From an uncultured Bacilli bacterium (GTDB taxonomy: Bacteria > Bacillota_I > Bacilli_A > RF39 > UBA660), in assembly GCA_944358535.1 (NCBI GenBank), contig CALVRH010000006.1, positions 1-59,183 of the forward strand: a DNA stretch of 59,183 nt, given 5' to 3'. A program made the position numbers and the translations under genes. This document shows, piece after piece, positions 18,411 through 27,241 of the stretch. Below the pieces are notes generated by a model that had not been told where the DNA came from, made no database searches, and saw nothing but the letters and a program-made list of their open reading frames with translations. The first letter of the stretch is position 1, and every line of letters starts with the position of its first letter.

Positions 18411-19302
18411 AATTGTTATTGCCTTAGGAGGTAATGCTTTAGGAAATAATGCTAAAGAGCAACAAACTAAAATAGAATTAATCGCTCCAATGCTTGCTGA
18501 ATTAACCAAAAATAATAATATTATTTTAACTCATGGTAATGGCCCACAAGTAGGAGAAATATTCAATCACATGGAAATGCCATTCCCAGAATGCGGTGGC
18601 ATGAGCCAAGGATATATTGGCTATCAGCTTCAGCAGTCACTTCAAGATGAATTAAATAAAAAACATATAAAAAAAACATGCCTAACCGTTATTACCCAAA
18701 CACTTGTAGATAAAAACGATGAAGCATTTAAACATCCAACAAAACCAATCGGAACTTTTTACACCAAAGAAGAATCCGAAAAAATGACCAAAGAAAAAGG
18801 CTATACTTTCATTGAAGATGCCGGTAGGGGATATAGAAGAGTCGTTCCATCACCAAAACCTATAAAAATAATCGAAGAAGAAGTTATTAAAAGATTAAAT
18901 GATGATGGATACCTTGTCATCGCCCTAGGAGGCGGTGGTGTACCTGTCATAAATGATGAAGAAAAAGGTCTAGAAGGGGTTGACGCTGTTATTGATAAAG
19001 ATAAATCTGCCGCTCTTTTAGCCGGAAACATCGGAGCTGATATTTTACTAATCTTAACCGCTGTCGATAAAGTCTGCTTAAACTATGGTAAAGAAAATGA
19101 AATAACTCTAGATAAACTTACCACCTCTGAAGCACATAAATATATAAAAGAAGGACATTTTGCTAAAGGAAGTATGCTTCCAAAAATTGAAGCTTGCCTA
19201 GATTTTGCCGAAAAGCATCATGGCACAGCTATTATCGCCTCATTAGAAAACGCTAATGCTGCTTTAAACGGAAAAGCTGGGACTGTTATTAAGGAGGGAT
19301 AA
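18403..19302 (+). CDS. arcC: carbamate kinase
   Basis: 299 residues of the amino-acid-kinase fold. It transfers phosphate from carbamoyl phosphate to ADP, the ATP-yielding step. Signatures: N-terminal [22 protein letters not shown], the [13 protein letters not shown] loop, [21 protein letters not shown] and the C-terminal [14 protein letters not shown]. It starts inside the end of arcB and is 2 bases from the transporter gene, so all four are one unit. Confidence 0.97.
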   Translation: MSKIVIALGGNALGNNAKEQQTKIELIAPMLAELTKNNNIILTHGNGPQVGEIFNHMEMPFPECGGMSQGYIGYQLQQSLQDELNKKHIKKTCLTVITQTLVDKNDEAFKHPTKPIGTFYTKEESEKMTKEKGYTFIEDAGRGYRRVVPSPKPIKIIEEEVIKRLNDDGYLVIALGGGGVPVINDEEKGLEGVDAVIDKDKSAALLAGNIGADILLILTAVDKVCLNYGKENEITLDKLTTSEAHKYIKEGHFAKGSMLPKIEACLDFAEKHHGTAIIASLENANAALNGKAGTVIKEG

Positions 19303-19304
19303 TA

Positions 19305-20750
19305 ATGACAGAAACCAAAAAAACAAAAAACAATACAATGTTATCGGCTTTTTCAATTATTTTAATACTAATATTTGCTTTAGGAGTTCTTTCATATATT
19401 TTACCAATCGCTCAGTTTAATGGTGATGCTATTATTAACGGTAGTGGAGTCGTTAGAGCCAAAATATCAGATATTTTAATGGCACCAATATTAGGCTTTG
19501 AAAACGCCATAGATGTTTGTATATTTGTAATCATTTTAGGTGGTTTCCTAGCCATTGTAACAAAAACCGGAGCCTTAGAAACCGGTATCAAAGTTTTAGT
19601 TCAAAAATTAAAAGGTAGAGAAACAATATTAATTCCAATTTTGATGTTTATTTTCTCATTAGGTGGTACAACCTATGGAATGCTTGAAGAAACAGTTGGA
19701 TTTTATGCTTTACTAGCTGCTACCATGGTTGCCGCTAGAATGGACACATTAGTAGGAGCCTCAGTCATCTTGCTCGGTGCTGGATCTGGAGTATTAGGTT
19801 CAACCATCAATCCATTTGCCGTTGGCGCCGCCGTCAGTGCCTTACCAGCTGGCATTGAAGTCAATCAAGGAATTATAATAGGCTTAGGTGTTTTACTTTG
19901 GTTAACAACTTTAGGCATATCTATCTTCTTCGTTATGCGTTACGCAAAAAAAGTTCAAAAAGATAAAGGATCAACCTTCCTATCACTTCAAGAACAAAAA
20001 GCCATGGAAGAAACATATGGTAAAGAAAAAGAACAAACAAAAGCCAAATTAACAAATAAACAAAAATTAACTCTTATAATATTTGCTTTAACATTCTTAG
20101 TTATGATTGTTGGCTTCATTCCTTGGGGTGAATTTGGTATAACCATATTTGATAAATTCACAGGTTGGTTAACCGGAACTCCACTTGGTGGTTGGTACTT
20201 CTATGAAGCAGCTCTATGGTTCTTAATAATTTCTATCATAATAGCTATTATAAATGAATATACCGAACATGAATTTGTCGAAACCTTTGTAAATGGTACT
20301 AAAGATATGATGAGTGTAGTCTTAGTAATTGCTATTGCTAGAGGAGCTAGTGTCTTAATGCAAACAACACACCTAGATAATTATATTATCTATAACACAT
20401 CAGAAGCTTTAAAAAACATGCCAGCAGTTATCTTTGGACCAGCCAATTATATACTTCATATTATTTTATCAGTTCTAGTTCCATCTAGTTCAGGTCTTGC
20501 AACCTTGTCAACTCCAATCATTGGACCACTCGCATCTAACCTAGGTTATAGTGTTGAAGCAACAATCATGACTCTAGTAGCCGCTAACGGATTAGTTAAT
20601 CTAATCACTCCAACCTGCGGTGCAATCATGGGAGGTTTAGCTTTAGCTAAAGTTGAATATGGAACCTGGTTTAAATGGGCTATTAAAGTAGTCACAACAA
20701 TTGCTATTGTAAATATTTTAATCCTAACATTTGCCATGGTAATACTTTAA
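19305..20750 (+). CDS. YfcC/ArcD-type arginine-ornithine transporter
   Basis: 481 residues with about 12 membrane helices, of the YfcC/DcuC-like family (PF03606) often found in arc operons instead of the APC-type ArcD. Visible: LSAFSIILILIFALGVLSYI, FSLGGTTYGMLEETVGFYAL, GSTINPFAVGAA and a C-terminal VPSSSGLATLSTPIIGPLAS. Its place directly after arcC suggests arginine-ornithine exchange; substrate is inferred. RBS AAGGAGGG. Confidence 0.9.
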   Translation: MTETKKTKNNTMLSAFSIILILIFALGVLSYILPIAQFNGDAIINGSGVVRAKISDILMAPILGFENAIDVCIFVIILGGFLAIVTKTGALETGIKVLVQKLKGRETILIPILMFIFSLGGTTYGMLEETVGFYALLAATMVAARMDTLVGASVILLGAGSGVLGSTINPFAVGAAVSALPAGIEVNQGIIIGLGVLLWLTTLGISIFFVMRYAKKVQKDKGSTFLSLQEQKAMEETYGKEKEQTKAKLTNKQKLTLIIFALTFLVMIVGFIPWGEFGITIFDKFTGWLTGTPLGGWYFYEAALWFLIISIIIAIINEYTEHEFVETFVNGTKDMMSVVLVIAIARGASVLMQTTHLDNYIIYNTSEALKNMPAVIFGPANYILHIILSVLVPSSSGLATLSTPIIGPLASNLGYSVEATIMTLVAANGLVNLITPTCGAIMGGLALAKVEYGTWFKWAIKVVTTIAIVNILILTFAMVIL

Positions 20751-20776
20751 ACTGCTTAAAAATAAGCAGTTTTTAA
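20749..20776 (+). terminator. arc operon terminator
   Basis: AAACTGCTTA (20749-20758) pairs with TAAGCAGTTT (20763-20772), 4-base loop, T run. Confidence 0.85.
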
Positions 20777-20820
20777 ATACCTAAAAATATGTTATAATCA
20801 TAAATGAAAGAGTGATTAAA

Positions 20821-21792
20821 ATGAATTTATTTAAACCAAATATATATAAACAAATCTATAAAAAAATAAAAAATGCAGATACTATCATCATCGCAAGACA
20901 CATCGGACCAGACCCTGATGCCTTAGGAAGTTCCTTAGGTCTTAAACAAATCATTAATGATAATTTTCCGGATAAAAAAGTCTATTGTATAGGTAGTCCA
21001 GCTGCCAAATTTAGATTTATTGGAGAATTAGATAAACTTCCAGAAACAATTGATAATGCCTTATTAATCGTCACCGACACCCCAGACCATAAAAGAGTAG
21101 ATGGAATTGATCCAAGAAGAATAAAAAATTCTATTAAAATAGATCATCATCCATATGTTGAAACCATGTGTGAACTTGAATGGATAGATGATAAATCATC
21201 AAGTGCTTCACAAATGGTTTTAGAATTAGCTTTCAATACTAATTTAAAACTAACAAAAGAAGCCGGGGAAAAACTTTATATCGGATTAGTTGCTGATACT
21301 AATAGATTTATGTTCTCTTATAGTAACGCCAAAACTTTCGCTTTAGTAAGTAAACTATTAGAAAAAACAGACATTGATATCACTAAAATATATAATGAAT
21401 TATATTTAAGACCATATAAAGAAATAAAATTCCAAGGTTATATGTCACAAAACTATCAAATAACTGAAAATAAAGTAGGGTATTTGATAATCCATGATGA
21501 AACCTTAAAAGAATTTAATGTAGACGCTGCCACACCCGGCAATATGATAAATAGTTTTAACCATATAAACGAAATGTTAGTTTGGGTAACCGCAACCGAA
21601 GATAAAGATTTAGGTTCATATAGAATTTCAATTAGATCAAGAGGGCCTATTATTAATGAAATTGCCGCAAATCATGGCGGTGGAGGTCATATGTTTGCTA
21701 GTGGAACTAGATTAAAAACCGAAGATGAAATCATGAAATTAATAAAAGACTTAGATGAAGTATCTAAAAATTATATTCAAAAAAACCTCTAA
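20821..21792 (+). CDS. DHH-family phosphoesterase, NrnA-like
   Basis: About 323 residues. DHH domain motifs: IARHIGPDPDALGSSLGL, VTDTPDHKRV, IKIDHHPYVE (metal ligands) and VADTNRFMFSYS; a C-terminal DHHA1 domain ends with NHGGGGHMFASG. Relatives are oligoribonucleases/pAp phosphatases (NrnA) that finish RNA turnover or degrade cyclic-dinucleotide products. Start ATG 20821 follows GAGTGATT; TATAAT at 20793-20798 is a likely -10. The choice between NrnA and a related c-di-AMP/pApA phosphodiesterase is open. Confidence 0.9.
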   Translation: MNLFKPNIYKQIYKKIKNADTIIIARHIGPDPDALGSSLGLKQIINDNFPDKKVYCIGSPAAKFRFIGELDKLPETIDNALLIVTDTPDHKRVDGIDPRRIKNSIKIDHHPYVETMCELEWIDDKSSSASQMVLELAFNTNLKLTKEAGEKLYIGLVADTNRFMFSYSNAKTFALVSKLLEKTDIDITKIYNELYLRPYKEIKFQGYMSQNYQITENKVGYLIIHDETLKEFNVDAATPGNMINSFNHINEMLVWVTATEDKDLGSYRISIRSRGPIINEIAANHGGGGHMFASGTRLKTEDEIMKLIKDLDEVSKNYIQKNL

Positions 21793-21804
21793 ACGAGGTT
21801 TTTT
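21780..21804. terminator. bidirectional terminator
   Basis: AAAAAACCTC (21780-21789) pairs with GAGGTTTTTT (21795-21804), loop TAAAC, between convergent genes. Confidence 0.85.
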
Positions 21805-21805
21805 C

Positions 21806-22045
21806 TTAACGATAAAATGGATAAGGTCCATAATAAGGTGGATAGTAAGGATAATATATAGGGCGGTTATTACCCCAAAAAAGTGGTGAAATAAGTCCCC
21901 CAGTAATTCCACCTAAAATAAATGGACCTAAAAATCTTCCTTGATTAAGGCCAGGTGGTCTTGAAGGACCTGGTCTTAAAGGACGTGGGCCATTAGGTCT
22001 CATAGGTTGTCTATTAATATTATAACTATAATACTGTCCATTCAT
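21806..22045 (-). CDS. small Pro/Tyr-rich protein
   Basis: 79 residues, not assigned. It begins MNGQYYSYNINRQPMRP, continues with Pro/Arg/Gly-rich sequence, has one glycine-rich hydrophobic stretch (FLGPFILGGITGGLISPLFW) and ends in a Tyr/Pro-rich tail (YYPYYPPYYGPYPFYR). Such composition is common in spore-coat-like or surface peptides of Bacillota, and this genome carries sporulation genes, but no function is shown. Start ATG 22045 follows AAGGGG; a longer frame upstream lacks a ribosome site. Confidence 0.6.
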   Translation of the reverse strand: MNGQYYSYNINRQPMRPNGPRPLRPGPSRPPGLNQGRFLGPFILGGITGGLISPLFWGNNRPIYYPYYPPYYGPYPFYR

Positions 22046-22145
22046 ATAGATTACCCCTTTCATAGTATAATATGATAAATAAACAAAAGCGTGAAAATAA
22101 AAGCATATACCCAAAATAAAATCATATAATTCCATAGGTGAGAGT

Positions 22146-22991
22146 ATGAAAAAATTCTTTCAAATAGTTGGCCTTCTGACATTAATGATAGGCAGTTTTA
22201 TTTATACTGAAAAAGTTGGTACGACCGCTAAACTAAGTGATACCTTACTTACCGAAATTAAAAGCAAAAAAGACGGATATAAAGAAAATGCCATTGAACC
22301 AATCATTAAAGATGATACCATTATTCCAGGAATTAACGGTAAAGAAGTTGACGTTCAAAAAAGCTATGAAGCCATGAGCAAAATAGGTTACTTTGACGAT
22401 AAACTATTAGTATATAAACCTTTAAAAGTAAAAGAAACTCTCGACAAAAATAAAGATAAATACGTCATTAACGGTAATAATACAAAAATGGATATCACAT
22501 TACTTTTTAAAACGGGTCCAAACGATGATCTTACAAGCATCATAAACACCTTAAACCAAAAAAAAATTAAAGCTACTTTTTTTATCGAAAGTAAATATTT
22601 AGAAAAGCACCATAACCAAATCATTAACCTTATTCAAAATGGTCATACTGTTGGTAACCTTAGTAATAATGAAAACTATAACGATAGCGACTTTGTTTGG
22701 ATAAAAACTATTGTTACCAACATTGGCCCGCAAATATATAATTATTGCTATACCGAAAAGCCGAATAAAAATACTCTAAAAATATGTACCATTCAAAACT
22801 CAATTACCATCATGCCCGAAATAATCATCAAAAAAAATCCTCTTTTAAAATTAAAACAATCAATCCTTCCAGGAGCCATTATATCCTTAGACGTTAATAA
22901 ACAACTAAATAATGAATTAATAGCCATATTAAATTATATAACTTCCAAAGGATATCAAATAAAACCATTAGAAGAACTCTTAAAAGAATAG
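22146..22991 (+). CDS. secreted NodB-like polysaccharide deacetylase homologue without metal ligands
   Basis: 281 residues. N-terminal hydrophobic signal/anchor (FFQIVGLLTLMIGSFIYTE), an extracellular linker with IIPGINGKEVDVQKSY, then a deacetylase-like fold (DITLLFKTGPNDDLTSII, IKATFFIESKYLEKH, LIQNGHTVGNLSNN, ISLDVNK, GYQIKPLEELL). The family's catalytic Asp pair (TFDDG) reads LFKTG and the HSxxH zinc motif reads HTVGN, so no metal site is expected. It is probably a binding or structural member of the cell envelope. ATG 22146 follows AGGTGAG. Confidence 0.7.
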   Translation: MKKFFQIVGLLTLMIGSFIYTEKVGTTAKLSDTLLTEIKSKKDGYKENAIEPIIKDDTIIPGINGKEVDVQKSYEAMSKIGYFDDKLLVYKPLKVKETLDKNKDKYVINGNNTKMDITLLFKTGPNDDLTSIINTLNQKKIKATFFIESKYLEKHHNQIINLIQNGHTVGNLSNNENYNDSDFVWIKTIVTNIGPQIYNYCYTEKPNKNTLKICTIQNSITIMPEIIIKKNPLLKLKQSILPGAIISLDVNKQLNNELIAILNYITSKGYQIKPLEELLKE

Positions 22992-23009
22992 TAAACTCTA
23001 TTCTTTTTT
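22982..23009 (+). terminator. intrinsic terminator
   Basis: AAAAGAATAG (22982-22991) pairs with CTATTCTTTT (22998-23007), T run. The following 160 bases to 23169 hold a CAATATATTG palindrome, TTGACA near 23096 and TATAAT near 23123, and a doubtful 20-codon reading at 23038. Confidence 0.75.
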
Positions 23010-23169
23010 ACATTTATTTTTTAAAGGAAAAAGTAATATGCTTGCATTACCTCCATTAATAGTTTATAATTATTGTAGGAAAATAGATAATAGATTTTGA
23101 CAATATATTGTATTAAGTAAAACTATAATAGAAAATAACCATTAAAATACAAAAATGTAGGTGAGAATA

Positions 23170-24894
23170 ATGAATAAAAAAGGATTTACTCTAGCAGAAA
23201 TATTAGGAGTAATAGTAATTATTGCCTTACTTCTTTTATTACTCATGCCGACAATAATCGACAAAATGGCTCAAAATGGAGATAAGGCCGGCGAAATTAA
23301 TGATAGTTTAATTTATGATGCTGTCGATAATTACATTGAAGAAAACATTGATAAAAATAAACCAGGAAATTACTGTATTCCAATACAAGATTTAGTCGAT
23401 GATGGAAAACTTGTTGACCCAGTTATTGATGTAACGACAGGCGAAGATATAACAGATAAAACTATATACGTTACAATTGATAGCGATGGTAATATTACTC
23501 ACCAAATAGTCGAAAAAGATGAATGTGATGCCAATTCAAGCATTTACAAAATAGATTTCATAATAAATCCTAATAATAACAATTGGGTTCATGAACGAAA
23601 AGTCATCATTAAATATCCTGAAATGGGTAGTGGTTATACTTATGAATATAAAATTGATAATGGCCAGTGGCAAACAGCACAAGAAGGTAATTTTGAATTA
23701 CCAACATTTACTCAAATTTCAACTCTTCAAGCTAGAGTAACTGGTGCTAGTATAATAACAAATAGTATTGATATTATTAATATAGATAATGAAACCCCAA
23801 CCATAACTAGTGTTACTGTTGATCAAAACTCAAAAATAAACGTCAAAGCCATTGATAATGTCAGTGGAATAACTGGTTATTATATTAGTAACCAGAACTT
23901 AACACCAGACCCAAATTCAACAGGTTGGGTAACAACAAATATAAAAGCTGGGCAGGAAGGAAATATCAGCATATCTAAATCAGAAGGAACTTACTACATA
24001 TGGGTTAAAGATAAAGCGGGTAATGTTTCATCTCAAGATGGTTCCGGTGGTGGTAGTAGTATTACTATACAAAATAAAGTTGTTACAGCAACATTCGTTA
24101 AAGGAGAAAATGTCACTTCTATAGGTAGCTCCACAAAAAGCTGTACTATCGAAGCTGGTAAAAATAGCTGTAAAATATCCCTCCCATCAATTACACCAAA
24201 CGAAGGATATTTATTAGATGGTTGGTATAATGGAAACAATAAAGTTGGTAATCCAAATGATGAATATACTATTAGTAATAATGTAACTTTAACATCTAAA
24301 GTAAATGAAGATACTGCCACTTTATCGGTATCAACTAGAGCAACAACAAATACCATAACTGCCATTGCCGGTGCTAATGCTACTAGTGAAATAACTAAGT
24401 ATGAATTTTCAAATGATGGTGGCCGTACTTGGGAAGAAAGCGACACTAATATCTATGTCTTCGAAGGACTAACTCAAGGAACAACCTATGAAATTTTTGC
24501 TAGAATAACAACTAAAACAGGAAAAGTAGTTACTGCAAATAGAAGCGAAACAACCCTAAGCATTACAACTCCATCATTTGAAGAAGAAGGCGTTTGGCCA
24601 AAAACTGTAACTATAACATATCCAGATGGGTGTGGCAGCAATCTAACATGTACATATCAAAAAGATAATGGAAATACCGTTATCGTAAATAGTAAAACAA
24701 TCGAAGTTCCATTCGACTATCACGGTTCAGTTGTCGCGAACGCTACAGATGGCAATAATAACGCTAATAATACATATAACGTTGTAATTAAGCTTAAAGC
24801 TGCTGATTTAATATACAAAAATGAAAAAACAGAATTGCCTTGTGAAGACGCTCAGTGTGCCATAGATGAACTTAAAAAAATGCTAAAAGATTAA
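23170..24894 (+). CDS. large prepilin-like surface protein with Fn3-type repeats
   Basis: 574 residues. Type IV prepilin leader MNKKG|FTLAEILGVIVIIALLLL with the Phe after the cleavage Gly and Glu at +5. The body contains Ig/Fn3-like beta modules (EYKIDNGQWQTAQEG; AIDNVSGITGYYIS; YEFSNDGGRTWEES), an InlB-repeat-like ATFVKGEN...GYLLDGWYNG stretch, and a terminal module with paired cysteines (DGCGSNLTCTYQ). It ends with a YKNEKTELPCEDAQCAIDEL motif that mirrors the YDN..SGL..NVQ.AIDELY motif of the surface family. Start ATG 23170 follows AGGTGAG. It pairs with 24914. Probably a pilus-associated adhesin. Confidence 0.75.
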   Translation: MNKKGFTLAEILGVIVIIALLLLLLMPTIIDKMAQNGDKAGEINDSLIYDAVDNYIEENIDKNKPGNYCIPIQDLVDDGKLVDPVIDVTTGEDITDKTIYVTIDSDGNITHQIVEKDECDANSSIYKIDFIINPNNNNWVHERKVIIKYPEMGSGYTYEYKIDNGQWQTAQEGNFELPTFTQISTLQARVTGASIITNSIDIINIDNETPTITSVTVDQNSKINVKAIDNVSGITGYYISNQNLTPDPNSTGWVTTNIKAGQEGNISISKSEGTYYIWVKDKAGNVSSQDGSGGGSSITIQNKVVTATFVKGENVTSIGSSTKSCTIEAGKNSCKISLPSITPNEGYLLDGWYNGNNKVGNPNDEYTISNNVTLTSKVNEDTATLSVSTRATTNTITAIAGANATSEITKYEFSNDGGRTWEESDTNIYVFEGLTQGTTYEIFARITTKTGKVVTANRSETTLSITTPSFEEEGVWPKTVTITYPDGCGSNLTCTYQKDNGNTVIVNSKTIEVPFDYHGSVVANATDGNNNANNTYNVVIKLKAADLIYKNEKTELPCEDAQCAIDELKKMLKD

Positions 24895-24913
24895 TATAGA
24901 AAAGAGGGTAAAC

Positions 24914-27139
24914 ATGAAAAATGAAAAAGGATTCTTACTAGCTGAATCTTTAATAGTTTCAACTTTTGTCTTAACCATACTAATTATCCTATTTATTCAG
25001 TTCAGCAATTTAACCAATAATTATAAAAATAGTTATAGCCATAATAATGTCGAATCAATTTATGATTTATCCTCTGTTGCCACTTATTTAACTACAAATC
25101 AATATGACTTGTCTGAATATCTTACCGTCGAAAAACCATATGTTTTAGTTTATAAAGATGATAGTTGTAATCTCGAAATCGGGTTAGCTGATTCCTTCTG
25201 TGATACTCTAATGAATGAAATGGGTGCAAAAACAATTATATATACAAGTTCAGATGTTAAAGCTATTCAGTACTACGTCAATAATAATGAAGACAGGAAC
25301 ATCAGTCAAAAATTCAGAGAATTTATATCTAAAATAGATGCTAAGCCAATTCAAAATAAAGGTAGACTCTTCGCTGAATTTAGTAATGGTACTTTTTCTA
25401 CCATTGCCTTTGATTCAAAATCTGTAAATGACTCTTCTTCATCATTAGAATGTATCCCTGAAAATGTTGTTACTTCAGGATCAGGTATGTATTTTGATGA
25501 CATAGAAGATGGTAAGTGTATCTTTAAAGGCGCCAATCCAAATAACTATATTAGATTTAATGATGAACTATGGAGAATAATCTCTCTAGAATCAGATGGT
25601 ACTATTAAAATAATTCGTAGTGAAACCGAAAGTAATAATGCTTTCGATAACACTGGTGAAAGAGACCAAAATAGTAATGGTTCAGGAGGAACTTACTGTG
25701 CAAATGGTACTTCTGGCTGTAATGCATGGTCAAAAAACGATAACTTTACAAATGGTAGCATTGCCGGTAATGTACTAAAAGACGCATCATTAAATACCTA
25801 TTTAAATAATAATTATCTAAATAAAATAACCACTAATAAAGCTAATATAATCTCTCACGCTTGGAACGTCGGACCAATAACCGCTAATAATGATAATATA
25901 AATAATCAAGTGAATGATGAAAAAGCCATCCAATGGAATGGTAAAATAGGCCTAATTACAGCCTCAGAGTTTATTAGGGCAAACTCAAATACAAATCAAT
26001 GTGGAACTTTAAGTTTAAACAATAATAACTCAAACACCTGTGTAAACACAAACTGGATTTATAATACTGTTCCAGAAACTGGTTACATGTGGACAATAAC
26101 TCCAAATATCAACAATAATAACCAAGTCTTCAGCATAGATAATACACAAAATCAAGGCGTTGTAACTTATAACATAGCTTCTAATAGCCAAAATGCCTAT
26201 GTTACTCCAGTCTTATACCTTTCAGATAGTACAGTCATTACTGGTGGAACTGGAACTAGAGAAGATCCATATTTAATTGATATTGAAAGTATAAAAATAG
26301 AATTAAAAGAACCAACATTTACAGAAGAAGGTATTAATCCAAAAACCATAACAATTCACTTCCAAGAAGAATGTAAAGACACATTAACATGTACATATCA
26401 AGTAAATGGAGGAAGCCCAGTCACAGTAAAAGATACAGAGGCTAAAGTCGATTTTACTGAAAGCGGTAGTATTCTAGCTACAGTATCAGATGGTGAAAGC
26501 ATGCTAAGTAATAGTTATGATGTTGATATAGAAGAACTCGATGATAGTATTACACTTGAAATCTCAACAAGCGCAACTTCTCATAGTATCAATATAGTCG
26601 CTAATGCTAATTCTAACTTTGATATAACAAAATATGAATACTCTAACGATGGCGGTCAAACTTGGCAAAATGGTGGTACTAAAAACACCTATACCTTTGA
26701 AAATCTAACTCAAGGTAAAACTTATAATATCATGGTTCGTGTAACCAATGAAAAAGATGTTCAAGCAACTGAAAGTAGACAAGTAACTACTACTAGCTTT
26801 ACAGTTCCAACCTTTAAAGAAGATGGTATCTATCCAAAAACAGTTATCATCACTTATCCAGAAGGTTGCGGAACAACTTTAACTTGTAGCTATCAAAAAG
26901 ATAATGAACCAGCTGTAGAAGTAAAAACGAATACAGAAGATGTTGGATTTGACTATCATGGTTCAATAGTAGCTACTGTAACTGATGGCACAAATACATT
27001 AAGTAGTTCATATAATGTTAGAATTACATTAAGAGCTGTTGACCTATCTTATGATAATACTAAAACAGGTATGAATTGTGTAGATGCTCAGTGCGCCCTA
27101 GATGAAATTAAAAAGCTTATAGATAAAGAAGGAAATTAA
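24914..27139 (+). CDS. prepilin-like protein fused to the variable surface domain
   Basis: 741 residues. The leader MKNEKG|FLLAESLIVSTFVL is prepilin-like with Glu at +5. Residues about 185-455 carry the domain shared with the 6664, 39614 and 41218 proteins (FKGANPNNYIRFNDELWRII, ..., SEFIRANS, MWTITP, TPVLYLSDSTVITGGTGT). Its variable stretch is DNA 26090-26223 and is Asn-codon rich. Two cysteine-paired modules (ECKDTLTCTYQ; EGCGTTLTCSYQ) flank an Fn3-like SNDGGQTWQN module, and the end (YDNTKTGMNCVDAQCALDEI) matches that of 23170. Likely a pilus-tip or surface-exposed receptor; that is inference. Confidence 0.75.
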   Translation: MKNEKGFLLAESLIVSTFVLTILIILFIQFSNLTNNYKNSYSHNNVESIYDLSSVATYLTTNQYDLSEYLTVEKPYVLVYKDDSCNLEIGLADSFCDTLMNEMGAKTIIYTSSDVKAIQYYVNNNEDRNISQKFREFISKIDAKPIQNKGRLFAEFSNGTFSTIAFDSKSVNDSSSSLECIPENVVTSGSGMYFDDIEDGKCIFKGANPNNYIRFNDELWRIISLESDGTIKIIRSETESNNAFDNTGERDQNSNGSGGTYCANGTSGCNAWSKNDNFTNGSIAGNVLKDASLNTYLNNNYLNKITTNKANIISHAWNVGPITANNDNINNQVNDEKAIQWNGKIGLITASEFIRANSNTNQCGTLSLNNNNSNTCVNTNWIYNTVPETGYMWTITPNINNNNQVFSIDNTQNQGVVTYNIASNSQNAYVTPVLYLSDSTVITGGTGTREDPYLIDIESIKIELKEPTFTEEGINPKTITIHFQEECKDTLTCTYQVNGGSPVTVKDTEAKVDFTESGSILATVSDGESMLSNSYDVDIEELDDSITLEISTSATSHSINIVANANSNFDITKYEYSNDGGQTWQNGGTKNTYTFENLTQGKTYNIMVRVTNEKDVQATESRQVTTTSFTVPTFKEDGIYPKTVIITYPEGCGTTLTCSYQKDNEPAVEVKTNTEDVGFDYHGSIVATVTDGTNTLSSSYNVRITLRAVDLSYDNTKTGMNCVDAQCALDEIKKLIDKEGN

Positions 27140-27150
27140 TCCTTCTTTTT
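27125..27150 (+). terminator. intrinsic terminator
   Basis: AAAGAAGGA (27125-27133) pairs with TCCTTCTTT (27140-27148), loop AATTAA. Confidence 0.75.
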
Positions 27151-27196
27151 AGTATGAAAAAATAAAGCGCTATTTCACATAATTTGACGTTTTCAT

Positions 27197-27225
27197 TTGT
27201 TTTTCTAAGCCTTTTATGTTACAAT
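27197..27225 (+). promoter_or_regulatory. parE promoter
   Basis: TTGTTT (27197-27202), 17 bases, TACAAT (27220-27225). Confidence 0.6.
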
Positions 27226-27241
27226 TCTATATGGTGATGAT

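Noticed and set aside
24033-24446. 137-codon minus-strand reading opposite the prepilin-like gene
   Set aside because: Antisense shadow of a well-supported coding frame with no ribosome site or recognisable protein.
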